Under the pieces are notes generated by a model, which searched no databases, was not told where the DNA came from, and saw nothing but the letters and a program-made list of their open reading frames with translations. A stretch of DNA of 64,000 bases from Molossus alvarezi. Its lineage: Eukaryota > Chordata > Mammalia > Chiroptera > Molossidae. Each line of letters begins with the position of its first letter. Positions within the stretch are counted from its first letter, which is position 1. The DNA is taken from the NCBI GenBank assembly GCA_037176705.1, contig CM073896.1, positions 24,998,708 through 25,062,707 on the forward strand, given 5' to 3'. The position numbers and the translations under genes were made by a program. Shown here in pieces: positions 34,732-46,819 of this stretch.

Positions 34732-34945
34732 TGTCTGGCTGGTGTGGCTTGGTGGTTGAGCATTGACCTATGAACCAAGAGGTTGCCGGTTCAATTCCCG
34801 GTCAGGGCACATGCCCAGGTTGTGGGCCTGATCCCCAGTGGGGGGGCATGTAGGAGGCGGCCAATCGATGTTCTCTCTCATTGATGTTTCTATCTCTCTC
34901 CGTCTCCCTTCCTCTCTCTATAAAATTAATAAAGAAAAAATAAAT
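34732..34945 (+). mobile_element. VES SINE (second subfamily)
   Basis: The head GTCTGGCTGGTGTGGCTTGG, the B box GGTTCAATTCCCGGTCAGGG and the tail CTCTCTATAAAATTAATAAA identify the non-GGATAAAA-tailed VES type. No clean duplication is visible. Confidence 0.85.
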
Positions 34946-35138
34946 AAAATTTGCATCCTTCATTTCCTACCAGGACTTTGAAATATGGTGTATATTTTAC
35001 GCTTAGAGCACATCCCAGTTTTGGCTAGCCACATTTCAAGCACTTAGTAACCCACACAGCAGGCTAATGGCTACTGTGTTTATTGGACAATACAGTCCAT
35101 AGGAGATGTATATTGAGTGGTTTCAATAATGGAATTTT

Positions 35139-35394
35139 AGCCCTGGCCACTTAGGCTCAGTAATTAGAGTGTCAGCCTGCAGACCAAAGAGTCACAGGTT
35201 TGATTCCTGGTCAAGGGCACCTACCTCAGTTGCAGGTTTGATCCCCCGCCTGGCAGGGGTTGTACAGGAGGCAACCAATCGATGTATCTGTCTCACATTG
35301 ATGTTTCTCTCTCTCTCTCTTTCTCTCCCTATTTCCCTTCCCACTCTATCTAAAAATCAATGGAAACATATTCTCTGGTGAGGATAAAAAAAAA
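35139..35394 (+). mobile_element. VES SINE
   Basis: Complete head-to-tail copy with CCCTGGCCACTTAGGCTCAG and a GAGGATAAAAAAAA tail. GGAATTT and GGAATAT at the ends may be a mutated duplication. The open frame at 35169-35381 is SINE-derived. Confidence 0.9.
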
Positions 35395-35519
35395 GGAATA
35401 TCAGGTAGTACAGCAAGTTAGTGAAAAGGATACTTTTGGCCTGGAATGGCTTCCTAGCTTTTCACATCACAACAAATAATTAGATTAGGTTCTCAATTTT
35501 AGATAAATTTAGAATTGCT

Positions 35520-35650
35520 TGGGGAGCTGAAGAGCTCAAGTATCCCACCAACATTCTGATTCGGTTGGCCTAGCGTGGGCTTCAAACATCGCTGTCTTTG
35601 AAAGCATCCTTGATGATTCTAGTATGTAGCCAGGGCCGAGAATCACTAAG
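35520..35650 (+). mobile_element. MER5/MER20-like hAT fragment
   Basis: The end reads GATGATTCTAGTATGTAGCC followed by AGGGCCGAGAATCACT, the typical 3' end of a short Charlie element. The front part (GGGGAGCTGAAGAG) is diverged. Confidence 0.5.
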
Positions 35651-37066
35651 GTAGATATAGCCAATTCTTATTCTTGCTCTGTCTGGTACTAGGAAAGGGT
35701 CAGGATAAATGGAATATCAGACACTTTGTTGTTGCCTTCCTACATGAGAAATAGGCCGGTAGAGCTTTTTTTGGACATTTCTACTGACTAATAAAGCTCA
35801 TGCTCACTTTAGTTTGAAGATAATGGATCCCCAGTAGAGATTATATACCCCAGTGATTCCATCCTTATCAATCTTTTATCAATTTGAGATTTTTTTTGTA
35901 AAAATAAAAATAGAAATGACTCAAATCTGAAAAATACAGTTATTTTAAGCATCTGATAAATTACTGAAAATAAAAACTTTAGTTAGATGTCTTTAAAAAG
36001 TATATATATATATGTACACACATACATATATATCCTATATTATATATAACATACATATTGCGAAAAGTTAGGAATTTAGAGATTTCTGTAGGAACTGATT
36101 TTTTACCACTGTGGAAAAATAATGCTTTAGACCTTAGCACTTGGAGAGAAACAGTCTAGACTTCTGCACTCGCATGTCTCTGCATTTTTCACACTCTGGA
36201 GTTTGTGAGGTGAGGTGGGACAGGAAAGAGGCCTAAATCTCTGCTGTCTGGGCCACAGGCCTGATCTTTTGTTAGCCACAATAGAGCATAAAAATGCATG
36301 CATATTCTTGACTCCATCCTTAGCTTATGTTCCATTTGTATGTGATATTATAGATGCCATTGTAAATTACCCTTAAATTAAGGATTACAATCTCTCAATA
36401 ATAGGGTTAACTTAATAACTCAAGTTTAAAAGGAAGACATCAAGCTTTCCAAATGCTGAAGCAAATACCATCCAAATGAGTAGACCAATATGACTTTGTC
36501 TTTATTAATAGAGTAAAATTATTAGCACATAGTTACCCTGAGAATATCTAACACTGGCATGCACTTACTTTTTTATGGTTATTACAATAGTGATTTATTC
36601 TCTTTTAACTCCTAACCAATCTCTTTGGAGTGTACTTTCTTCTGTGTATAGAGAAGCCTTAGGTTCATGACAACAATATTTACTGCTCTCAATATTAGGA
36701 TATTTCTTCATTTTCGTACCCATTTACACCATTCATAAAACATCTGCCAAAATGCTGAAATCAGCTTTGAGAAAGTAAACTAACAGTGTCCTGTGAAATG
36801 AGGAGGTCTGAGAGTCTAGGATTTCGAAGGCTATAATTTATCCAGATCTCACACTATAATCTGTATCTGTAGCACTGGGACATGTGGTGAGTCATGAAAT
36901 AAAATACTGATGCCCATATAATGTCCCCGTAAATGAAGCTACTGTGCTAAATGTCAACAAGGCCCAACCATGTGTGTGATCGTACACACACACACTTACT
37001 CCAGAAGCAGAGTTTAAAAATGCTGCAAAGAGGACCTAAGAACTTAAAAACCTCATACATAGCTTT
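35651..37066. other. Plain sequence; no gene seen
   Basis: Contains a short (TA)n/(CA)n tract near 36001-36058. No coding or RNA gene recognised. Confidence 0.4.
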
Positions 37067-37284
37067 GCCCTGGCCGGTTTTGCTCAGTGGTTAGAGTGTC
37101 ATCCCATGCACCAAAGGGTCACAGGTTCGATTTCAGGGCACGTTCAGTTGCACGGCACGTGTGAGAGCAACCAGCGATGGGTCTCTCTCATAGACGTTTT
37201 TCTTTCTCCTTCCTCCTTCTTCCCTCCTTCCCACTCTCTCTAAAAATCAATGGAAAACAAAACACAAACAAACAAACAAAAAAC
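37067..37284 (+). mobile_element. VES SINE
   Basis: GCCCTGGCCGGTTTTGCTCAG head. The middle is shortened (TTTCAGGGCACGTTCAGTTG), and the tail has become (ACAA)n. Confidence 0.85.
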
Positions 37285-38582
37285 TAACAGTGTTAATGGT
37301 GAAGTAGTATGTCATTAGTGATAGCCTCTATTTCCATTTTTGCATCCTAAAGACATTTGCTAGTGATGGCTATACCCTCAAATTTTGAAAATAGAAATCA
37401 AAGCTTTAAGAAAATAGCTAACTTGCCTGAATTCACAGAGAACCAAATGTAGACTCATACTGTGATAAATTGTCTATAGTCTGTAATATTATGATGTAGC
37501 CAATCAGATTAGGGGCAATTTAATATAGCAAGAAACCCGTCAGCTGCTCTGAGTCAGTCCCCGGGGGTTCCACCGGAATCAGATGAATCAGAGCAGTAGG
37601 GCAGCTCATCTTGTGCTTATCCACCTTACACGTGCACAGCCTGAGCCTGCAGATTTGGGTTGATAAGACCTAAATGCAGTCTCTTCTTAGATATTTAACA
37701 CGCAAACTGATCAGCACATTCCAAAATGGGCTTCAGTTAGATTCACTGAGCAAGTCTTATTAAGAACTTCCCGATTCCTCTCAGATAGACATTTAGAGAC
37801 ACCATCAGCCATTTTTTTTTCATCAATAGGAAGGCGATGTAAAGAATCTACGAAGATTCGCTCTGTTTCCTCAGTCTGTTTTAGCTGTAGAGGGAGGCTT
37901 GAGTGTGTCAAAGGTCAAATGCAACTCCAAAGGTTTGGCTTGGGTTGAACCTTCTTACCCATGTGTTTTGGCACAGACTTCATCAAGTCTCTTTGGATTA
38001 ATCTCTAAGCTAACAACTATAAATCATGGACATAAGATCATTAAGAACATATTTGTTCCTGGTTGGATGAATATCCACTTGAAGATGCTGTAGGGTGCAG
38101 TGAGAAGCATTCTTATCAGCAAGGACAATGCTGTATTTCTATAGAAATAATTTCATGGAAGGAACGCAGTTCACTGTTATTAAGAGTTGGAGGAATTAGA
38201 GCAGCACTTAGCAAAGTATACCTAAGGCACATAGGTTAGTTGAAAACAAATATACCATTAAATCATTAAGGACACAAACTTATTAAAAATTACTCCTACA
38301 AAATTTCTGTACATTTCTGATGGTCTGAGAAGTATATAGGATTGTTTGATCTACTCTTTGGTTTGCATTTCTGACCACTCAGAAGCTTATAATATTGGCA
38401 GAATGGAAACAATAAATTTAGAGATTTCAAGGCAAGACACATGGCAATTTACAAATGGAAAATCTAAAGGTAACTTTGAAGTCAAATGTGCAATAAAATA
38501 TTTTATTTTACCAATATTATGTCAGTTGTTACTTTTTTAAAGGAACAGACATTGAATGTGTGTTAATTTTATGCCAAGTGAT
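37285..38582. other. Plain sequence; no gene seen
   Basis: A weak MIR-like piece may lie at 37380-37460. Otherwise nothing recognised. Confidence 0.35.
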
Positions 38583-38598
38583 TGTTTTCCTTTTTAAA

Positions 38599-38820
38599 AA
38601 AATTTAATCCTCACCCAAGGATATTTTTCCATGGATTTTTTAATAGAGGGGAAGGGAGGGATGGAGGGAGGAAGGGAGAGAGAGAGATATTGCCTGCCTC
38701 TGCAACGGGGCCGTGGATTGAACCTGTCACCCAGGTACGTGCCCTTGACGAGGAATCAAACTCTCACCCCTTTGGTCCACAGGCCAGTGCTCCAGCTGCT
38801 GAGCCAAACTGGCCAGGGCA
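38599..38820 (-). mobile_element. VES SINE
   Basis: Antisense VES flanked by TGTTTTCCTTTTTAAA (38583-38598) and TGTTTTCCATTTTTGAAA (38821-38838), a slightly mutated target-site duplication. The several overlapping open frames here come from the SINE. Confidence 0.9.
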
Positions 38821-38838
38821 TGTTTTCCATTTTTGAAA

Positions 38839-39349
38839 CAGTCTTGTGTTCCAATGTTGTGGAAGCAAATTAACATCTTGGTTTCCACATCTAGGTGAGA
38901 GTTCACCAGCAGTGGAATGTGAAAAAAAGGGAGAGAACAATGAACCTGGGACGAAAAGAGCATTCTGTAGATTACCTGTTTTGAACAAAGGTAAATATTT
39001 TCATATAATTATCAATCTGTTTAGCTGATGAAGGCTCTGACGCCACGGAAATGAGGAAACCCATGTAAATTTCCCCAATGATGTAGTGTAACAGAGCTGG
39101 GGTTTGCTCAGGACCAGGGTTCTGGTTAACAGGCAGGAGAGGGCCGAAGTTTAATTTCTAGAGCTACAATTTTATTTTTGACCCATCCAACCTAAACCAG
39201 CATTTACTGGGAAAATGCTTTGTGGAAAGTGCTATGTTCTCATAGTTTACAACTGAGCAGGTGAAAGATCATTGTGAAAATAACTTGTACATGTGGATGT
39301 AATAATATACAACGAAACAGCTCTTGCCCCCTCAGTTTGGATTATGCCC
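38839..39349. other. Plain sequence; no gene seen
   Basis: Nothing recognised apart from short frames without splice context. Confidence 0.4.
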
Positions 39350-39760
39350 ACACAGCACCCACACAAATCCTGGATAGCTTGGGTTATGATGTAGTAAATG
39401 AACAACCCCCCGTCTCAGAGGTTTAGCACATAGAATGTTTATCTCTAGCTCGTGCTCCAGACTTGTCCCAGGTCTGCTGAGATCCCCGCTCTGCACCGTC
39501 CTCCCTCAGGGCGCAGGTTTCCCAATCAGGCATCCTTGGCAGTGTTGTCAGTCACTAAGGAAAGGAAAACACAAAAGCATGGTAACTTGTGTCCTGGTGC
39601 CTCAGGATTTCACCCAGAAGTGGTCCACATCACCTCCACTGCATGTCATTGGTCAAACTAAGTCACGCAGCCACAGCGAACTTGAACGGGGTGGAGTGTG
39701 CACGTCATCGTGTGCTTGGGAGGACAGACAGAGGAGTTTTTGACAATACTGACCACCATA
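39350..39760 (+). repeat. Probable ancient interspersed repeat, family not named
   Basis: Order of phrases (AGAATGTTTATCTCTAGCTC, CCTCAGGGCGCAGG, CAGAAGTGGTCCACATCACC, CATGTCATTGGTCAAACTAA) resembles a mammal-wide element I have met in other genomes but cannot name with certainty. Confidence 0.4.
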
Positions 39761-39834
39761 GCACTATTTTTCCTCTGGTAGGGGGCTCATTCACTTTTAC
39801 TGTTACTGTTCTTGAACAGAAATTTCATGGTGGT

Positions 39835-39905
39835 CATGTTATTTATTGTATCTCCAACACCTACTGCAGTGTTTGGCATATGCACTATTTATTGAATTAA
39901 AGGTA
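39835..39905 (+). repeat. L2/MIR-type 3' end fragment
   Basis: TATTGTATCTCCAACACC, then GTGTTTGGCATATGCACT and TTTATTGAATTAAA follow the pattern of the conserved 3' end of L2 elements. Confidence 0.45.
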
Positions 39906-40906
39906 CATTCTTTTTGCACATTCATAATAATTAGAGTTTGCAAGTCCATGGTCAACTGGGAAATCACAAAAATCTTCCAGTTTCTTGATTAAAATCTCAA
40001 AAAAAAAAAAAAGCTTGGGATACTCCCACATATATTGGCACAAGGGATATTTCAGGGGAAAAAATGTAACGAAAGATTTAGATGCTATATACAGCCTGAG
40101 TTAAACCTTGGAAAATGTTCACCCATCTTTCATGAAATGATGGCTTATTTTTCCTGCTTGTCCAGTCGTGGTGCACCAATCACATATAAAAAGACTTATC
40201 CAAGAGACATTTTCATCAATTACCAATGCTCTAACAACATTCTATCTCAAGAAGCTTCATAGCTTTCTCAAGCGTGATTGCTTTCCCCTTTTCATCTTGA
40301 GATGAAACACGGATCAGTAGAGATCGTATCAACACTTTTTCTTGGCATAAAACCATTTACTATCTCACCCTTTTCCTACAAAAGAATCTCACTGTTGTAT
40401 GAATTTGGGAATTTAGTTTATCGTTTTTCAAACCTCAGTCTCCAAAGGCAATACTTGGGCTAGATTTTAGTACTATATAACCTCTTTGATGTTTTTAAAA
40501 ACTTTAAAAACTTGGCACATTTACCTGAGATGAAGTTAAACATGCTAATAAAAAAAACCAAGTTCCTTTGCTTTGAGCTAGAATCATATTAATAGCCTCA
40601 CAAACCTAGTTATTAAGCATAAATGAGATTCAATTTTTAAAAATTAAATTCTTATACACTTTAGATTGTTTGGGAGACATATGTTTTTAAAAATCGGGGT
40701 TGGTGATAGTTTCATATGTGATCAATGGCTATTGCTATAGTGAGGCTACTTCTGATGTACTTACAGGGACAAGAGTGTTTGCCAGGCAGGGGTGAGGTGC
40801 CAGGATCCTGTCTCATTTGAAGTCTGCAGACGCCCCCCTGCTAGCCCTATCTGTTGTCTGGGAATGTGCTGTGTACCCCAACACTCTTGACCACAGATTA
40901 CTGAAG
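39906..40906. other. Plain sequence; no gene seen
   Basis: No recognised element or exon. Confidence 0.4.
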
Positions 40907-41075
40907 AATGAGTGGGAGAAAGAGAAAGAGAGAAGGAGGAGGAGTGGGGGAAGAGGAGGAAGAGGAGGAGGAGTGGGGGAAGAGGAGGAAGAGGAGGACA
41001 GAGAAGGAGGAGAAGGAGGAGGAGGAGGAGGAGGAGGAGGAGGAGGAGGAGGAGGACAGAGAAGGAAGAGCAGGA
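40907..41075 (+). repeat. Polypurine (GGA)n tract
   Basis: About 170 bases almost purely of G and A, with blocks AGGAGTGGGGGAAGAGGAGG repeated and then a pure (AGG)n core at 41009-41054. All open frames across it, on both strands, are simple-repeat translations (Glu-, Arg-, Gly-, Ser- or Leu-rich). Confidence 0.95.
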
Positions 41076-41499
41076 AAGAAAAAAAACAGGGAGAGCAGAG
41101 CTCTGGGAACTGGAGCTGCCCAGTTCTTCACCTCCTGAGGCTGGGCTTCTTTCGTTTTTCATATGTGTTCTTTCCATCAAATGTTTATTTTTCTAAGGTA
41201 ATTTGAGCAAGACTGTGCTATTTTGTAGCCAAAAGTGACCCTATTAGAATCACCTCCTGTGGACAGTGAGCTCTCCTGTAGCATCGAAAACAGAACTGCT
41301 ATGCGCTAAGCATTTTAGGAAACGCATCTTGTGGACAGTTGCTTCCGGACTCAGTTTTGTCCTCTCACCTTCTGGCGTGTCCCTGTGCTGGTAATCTTGT
41401 CACTCACTTAACAGTGAGAACTGATAGAAACCACTCCTTCAGACGTATTCAGGGGCTCTAAAAAGACGAAAAGAAAACGAAATTAAAACACAAAATCCA
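41076..41499. other. Plain sequence; no gene seen
   Basis: Nothing recognised. Confidence 0.4.
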
Positions 41500-41740
41500 G
41501 CCCTGGCCGGTTTTCTCAGTGGTTAGAGCATTGGCCTGAGGATTAGAGGGTCACGGATTCAATGCCTGGTCAAGTGCACATACCTGGGTTGCAGGTTTGA
41601 TCCCCAGCCCTGGCTGGGCTGTAAGGGAGGCAACCAATCTGTGTGTCTCTCTCACATCGATGTTTCTCTCTCTCTCCCTCCCTCCCTTCCACTACCACTC
41701 TAAAAATCAATGGAAAAATATCCTTGGGTGAGGATTAACC
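41500..41740 (+). mobile_element. VES SINE
   Basis: GCCCTGGCCGGTTTTCTCAG head and GGTGAGGATTAA tail. No clear duplication. Confidence 0.9.
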
Positions 41741-42559
41741 CACAAACATGAACAAACTTCCCTACCCTCAAAACTGACTTTGCTTGACTTAAAATAAATA
41801 TTACGTAATACTATGCGTCTACTAGCAATATCTGCCAGTCTTCATTTTCTTCATGCAGTTTTGCTTTTTGATTTAGTAGGGTCTTAGAAATGTTTACTTA
41901 CTTAAAAATAGCCCAAACTACTAGCAATAGCTACCATTTGGAGGACTGACTATGTGGTAGATGCTGTGCTCAGAACCCTCCCTTAGGAAACCAAGGTCCA
42001 GTCACATTCAGGATGTGCAGCGAGGGACTCTGAGCTTGCTTTATAGGCAGGCCGTCCGACTTCAGAACCCCCCTTCCCATCAGCCCACTGTGCTTACCAG
42101 GATGTTTGACCATGCTGGTTGCAAAGGTCTTTAGAGAATGCTAAGGCTCAAACTTTGACTGGATTTTGTGGGAGTTTTTTTGCATATAACCTTTTATATA
42201 CCTCTTTGAGGAGAAGAGGTGTGTATGAAATAGCATTCTTGCTTTTAATTTCCTTCCCACATGAGGCACAGTCTTTTCACATATTACTTGCAGACTAAGA
42301 ACCCTGATTTTTAAGGTAAGACAAACTCAGTTAGTGCTAATAAAACATGTTGTCTTTTTCTCTTTTTAATTCAAATTTCCAGAAACTACAGTAACTACAG
42401 TTCCAGAAACTACAGTATTGCCTCATTAAATTCCTACTTAAGAGCCCAGCATGAATAAATAATTTAGAATATGCTGTTTTGGGGAAGAATCTTGGATAAA
42501 TATACTCACCAGAGTAGCCACACCCTCTTGGCAAAAGACCTTCTGCTCAAGGCTTACAT
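41741..42559. other. Plain sequence with a possible MIR piece
   Basis: 41930-42080 has faint MIR-like wording (GACTATGTGGTAGATGCTGT). Nothing else recognised. Confidence 0.3.
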
Positions 42560-42575
42560 CCATCCTGTTTCTTTT

Positions 42576-42776
42576 TTTTTTTCTTTAACGTTTTCATTGA
42601 TTTTTTTTAGAGAGAGAGAAACATCAGTGTGAGAGAGGAACATCGATCGGCTGCCTCCTGTAGGCCCCCTACTGGGGATCGAGCCTGAAAATCGAGCATG
42701 TGCCCTGACAGGCAATCAAACCAGGACCTCTCAGTCCACGGGACGGTGTTCAATCCACTCAGCCACACTGGCCGGG
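42576..42776 (-). mobile_element. VES SINE with perfect 16-base duplication
   Basis: Antisense VES of the GATTTTTTTTAGAGAGAG-tailed type. CCATCCTGTTTCTTTT at 42560-42575 and 42777-42792 is exact, so this is a young insertion. Confidence 0.95.
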
Positions 42777-42944
42777 CCATCCTGTTTCTTTTAATTCTTC
42801 AATCTGGATCAAATTTTTGTTCTATCCTATGGGTAAGCATTTGTTCATAATATGGGTGATATATAAGAATTAGTAACTAGTGTGAAATGTTTAAAACCAT
42901 TGCTTTCATATCTGTTGGAGTGGAACAGAATGTGAAGGTTAATT

Positions 42945-43170
42945 TTTTCCCCAGCTAAATTGAGGTATAATTTGCAAATAAAATTATATATATTTAAGGT
43001 ATACAACATGATGGCTTGAGATTTGTATACATATATTCTGAAATTATTACTACAGTCAAGCCAGTTAATACATCCAGCACCCCACGCAGTCACTTGTGTG
43101 TTGTGTGTGTCGAGAACTTTTAAGGTCTAATCCCCCATCAGACATCAAGTCTACAAAAAGTATTATTAGC
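42945..43170 (-). mobile_element. Old L1M 3'UTR fragment
   Basis: AATTGAGGTATAATTTGCAA followed by TTTAAGGTATACAACATGAT on the plus strand is an antisense L1M/L1P-age 3'UTR. Confidence 0.7.
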
Positions 43171-43567
43171 AGTAAATGAAGGTTAATTGCTTGAATAAAT
43201 GGTCTGACTGCCCAAAGGAACTGCCAAAAATTCTTCCTTCACTTTGAAACGTTAAATGTAAGGCAAAGGCTTCATAACTCATTAAGTCTAAGTAACTGGC
43301 AGTTTTTACATGTCACTGGGCATGAACTCAAATGATCTCTGCAGAACCCAAAATGTATTATGTATGCATCACTGGGTTGTTCAAAGGATAAAGGAATGTT
43401 TAAGAATTAGTCTTTGTCTACTCCTTTTTATGTAAGGAATTTCTTGGTATTTAAAAATATGTAATTAATTGCCTACATCCCATCTTAGAGGGGTGAACAG
43501 CAATACAGGATTTAGTTGGTGAATTTTATGTCTTCGTGCAGAGTGGACACTTACTGAGTTCCTGCAT
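43171..43567. other. Plain sequence; no gene seen
   Basis: Nothing recognised. Confidence 0.4.
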
Positions 43568-43742
43568 GGTGACCAAGAGCCTGAGCTCTGGAGAGAGAAA
43601 GACAGGGAAACATCGCCACCCTGGGGTCCGGTCCCTGGCTCAACTTCTCGAAGCCCCAGCCTTTAACTTACAAAACTGGTGTCATCGAGGAACTACTTAG
43701 GGTAGTTTTGAGAATTGAATGAGATAATGTACCTAAAGCCTT
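43568..43742 (+). repeat. MIR
   Basis: Ordered MIR phrases: AGAGCCTGAGCTCTGGAG, TCCCTGGCTCAACTTCTC and TTTTGAGAATTGAATGAGAT. Confidence 0.6.
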
Positions 43743-43789
43743 GATAAAGAGAATAGATTTGTGACTTGAGATTTACTCAGAACAACCTA

Positions 43790-44180
43790 ATCAATTATGA
43801 TGTTGGGGTCCAGGACACATTGAATGCTGAGTAGAAATGTGGGAAAGAATTTACAGATGTCCAGAGCTTGTATTAATATCGGTGTGGAAATAAAATGCAA
43901 AAGAGATAGTTCTTGCCCTTTAGAAACTTTTGTAGTGAGACAGACAGACAGAACAGAACACTGTATGAATTTATAAAGGCAGAACCAGTTTATATCTAGG
44001 TGAGGCATCAGCGAAATTTTATGAAAGAGGTTACTTTGAGTGGAAACATGAAATATTGGACACCATTTGTATTGGTGGAGATATGATATTGGGGATAAAG
44101 CTCTGGGAGAACAAAGCCATTTTCTCCCAAGGTTCTTCCTCAGCAAAAGGTGTGTATAGTGATGACTGAGAGTTGGCGTG
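43790..44180 (+). repeat. Ancient mammalian repeat, family not named
   Basis: Phrases TTCTTGCCCTTTAGAAACTT, GTAGTGAGACAGACAGACAG and AGAGGTTACTTTGAGTGG follow the same order as the repeat at 13620-14190. The minus-strand open frames at 43787-44249 are unsupported. Confidence 0.35.
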
Positions 44181-44396
44181 CATCCCTCCTTTGAATATGA
44201 ACAGTTGTAGTAACTGTAGGGCCTGGGGAGTTGTAGGACTCCTTTGCACTTGTTAGGAAAACTAAAACTATCCTGGGTTAAACATTTTTAGAAGTTTCTT
44301 ATTTTAAATTCTCTAGCTATTCAAATAATTTTAAAAAAATGTTGGTCTAAAAATGTACATATATAGATATATAAATTTATATATAAAGAGAAAATT

Positions 44397-44400
<4 letters not shown>

Positions 44401-44446
<46 letters not shown>
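44401..44446 (+). repeat. (TA)n microsatellite
   Basis: About 23 TA units, followed by a short GA-rich tract. Confidence 0.95.
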
Positions 44447-44455
<9 letters not shown>

Positions 44456-44829
44456 AAGAGAGGAGAGACAGAGAGAGAGGGTGAGTGTGTCTCAGAAGCA
44501 CATACTGACCTTGTTCACAGTCCTGGCTGCATTTAAACATCTGTGTCTCCTTTCCATTTTCTTGGGCTAATGGAACACATGCCTTTGCTTGCGGCAGAGA
44601 CAGAAATGGTAGCAAGCACCTTCACCTGAGATGCAATGAAATAGGAAGCACGGTTTAATCATGCAACCTATGCTGTGACAGATCTGCATCGGGCTTAATC
44701 ATTAGAACCTGTTTAAAAACCAACGTTCTATTTGTGGTCAGTCTTCATGCTTGTCACAGGCTCTAAAGTGACCATTACTGCCTTACGCTGTCCTCCCCTA
44801 TAGTTTTTATACAGAAACAATTTATGGAG

Positions 44830-45020
44830 CACATTTTCTGTGTTAGCCAGTGTGCTTACTGGGTTGTTTCAATGCTAGCCTTAGTCGTTCTGTGAGGTAG
44901 GTAACAGTGGATCATCCCTTCCTCACTGCAAGGCATCGGCTCAGTAACTTGTGCAAGCCTCAGACCTGGCAGCTGGTGAGGCAGTGTGGAGCTCAGCTCC
45001 GACTCTAAAGACTGTTCAAG
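44830..45020 (-). repeat. MIR
   Basis: Antisense MIR: CATTTTCTGTGTTAGCCAGT, GAGGTAGGTAACAGT and AGTAACTTGTGCAAGCC in order. Confidence 0.5.
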
Positions 45021-45744
45021 TCACTGTGTCTCCCCTGATGCCTATGGAGAAATTACTCTTGAAAAAACGACATGTACGTGCATACATATACACTGGTACA
45101 TATGACATGAAAGGTTTCCTTTATTTACATTGCACTGCACTCTAGCTGACTACTTGTTAAGGGGTTAAACAGAAAAGCAAGATGTTCCCTTTTGGGTTGA
45201 GTTGTAAGAATCTAGACCATGCTGGCACATTTTTGCTAATTTTCAAGTCAGAATGCATTGACAACAATTTGGGAATAAAAGTTCCCCTTCATTTTTGGAG
45301 GACTACAATTAGATATAACTGATTGTGACCTAGCTACTAAGTATAATCAACAAAACTATTGGACCACCGATGCTTGTGTATCAAAATGTATTCACTGATT
45401 ATGTTTTGCTTTCTCATCGTGTTTTGTTCAATTCCCTGGCATCTCAGTTCCCTTGGGGAGCCATAGAGTGTGACAGGAAGGGTGTGTTTCCAGGCACCTT
45501 CATGGCTTGGATGGAGCCCCTGGTAGTTGTGTTAACTTCAGCAAATTACCAAGACCCTCGATGTGACAGTTTTCTCATGTGTTGAGATGGACTAAAAGTA
45601 AATATCTTCCACGATTATTCTAAAATTGAAGCTGTTGATGCATGAAAAGTACTTAGAATAATATTGTTTTCTTTTTTAACCTTAAACTTTGGTCCATTCT
45701 TTGTAACAATTGAATAAATCCACCTTTCAAGTGTGTGTGTGTGT

Positions 45745-45800
<56 letters not shown>

Positions 45801-46440
45801 TAAATATAAACAATATATGTCGACAGCCTAGCACCTAGAGGAGTCTCACTGAACATTGGATCCCCTCTCCTCCTATTGATTCACATTAAAAACACATTCC
45901 TTATTGGCATGTGCATCTCTCTGTTGTCCACTGCAGTGTGCTTGGCTTGAACACAATATGCAGTTTTCAAGTTGTAACTTAAAGAGTAAAGGAAGATAAA
46001 ATCCCACACAAAATGCAATCTCAACAGGAAAAAAATAAGCTGCTTTTCAGACAAAGAGACGATGAACTTAAAATGTAGGTTCCTTTTCAATATTTCTGGA
46101 AAACACTTTACATACAATTCTGGGAATGTAGCCAAAATGAGAAAGCCGAGAGTTATATCCAACAGATATTATGAGAGGGTAAGAGGAGTCACAGATATCC
46201 AATTACTTCTATAATAAAAGTACAACATCCCATACCTTTTCAGCCACATCTTTGTTTTAGAAGAAAAGGCAAGGGGTGGAGGTTATGTAGTAAATCTTTA
46301 AAGCTTATTTGAAAAACTTCTCTTTTTTCCTCTCATTCTCTTCCCTTTTTATAGTGTAGGTTTAAGCTAAAATGCAGGGAGAGCCCTTACCTAGAAAATT
46401 ATTCTTAGGAAATTCTTTGGAAGCAGATTTAACAATGTAC
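45021..46440. other. Plain sequence with a microsatellite and a faint MIR
   Basis: 45731-45796 is a (GT)n(GA)n microsatellite. 45500-45650 may be a decayed plus-strand MIR (TTAACTTCAGCAAATTACCA). No gene seen. Confidence 0.5.
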
Positions 46441-46819
46441 ATCTATTCAATTAAACTAGTTTTTGAACACCTACTATGTGCCAGCTACTGAGATAAATGC
46501 TGAAAATGCAATCAGGGAATTGGAGGAAACATCCTACATCCTGCCAGATAGCGCAGTCTCCAGACCTACCGACATGGGGGCACCTGTACTCACACACTAG
46601 CCCTTTCTCCTTAAGTGAAGCCCTGGCCCAGCTCCCACCCATGGCCTTCCCTTCCCCAGGTAGTGTGCCCACCCTCATTCTCCTGCTCTGGGATGCACTC
46701 TTGTCATTGACCCCCATCAGTTTTCTTCCCTGTTTATAAACGTGCTTGTCTCCTTTAATAAAGTGGCATCCTACTTACAAAGTATGTCCCCATGAGCTTA
46801 CATCCCTCCCCATTTCTCG

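Noticed and set aside
40761..41206. Several open frames of 76-139 codons on both strands
   Set aside because: They translate the (GGA)n polypurine tract into runs of Glu, Arg, Gly, Ser or Leu, which is low-complexity coding noise.
43787..44249. Minus-strand frames of 119 and 72 codons
   Set aside because: No domain, no splice context, and the interval looks like an old plus-strand repeat.
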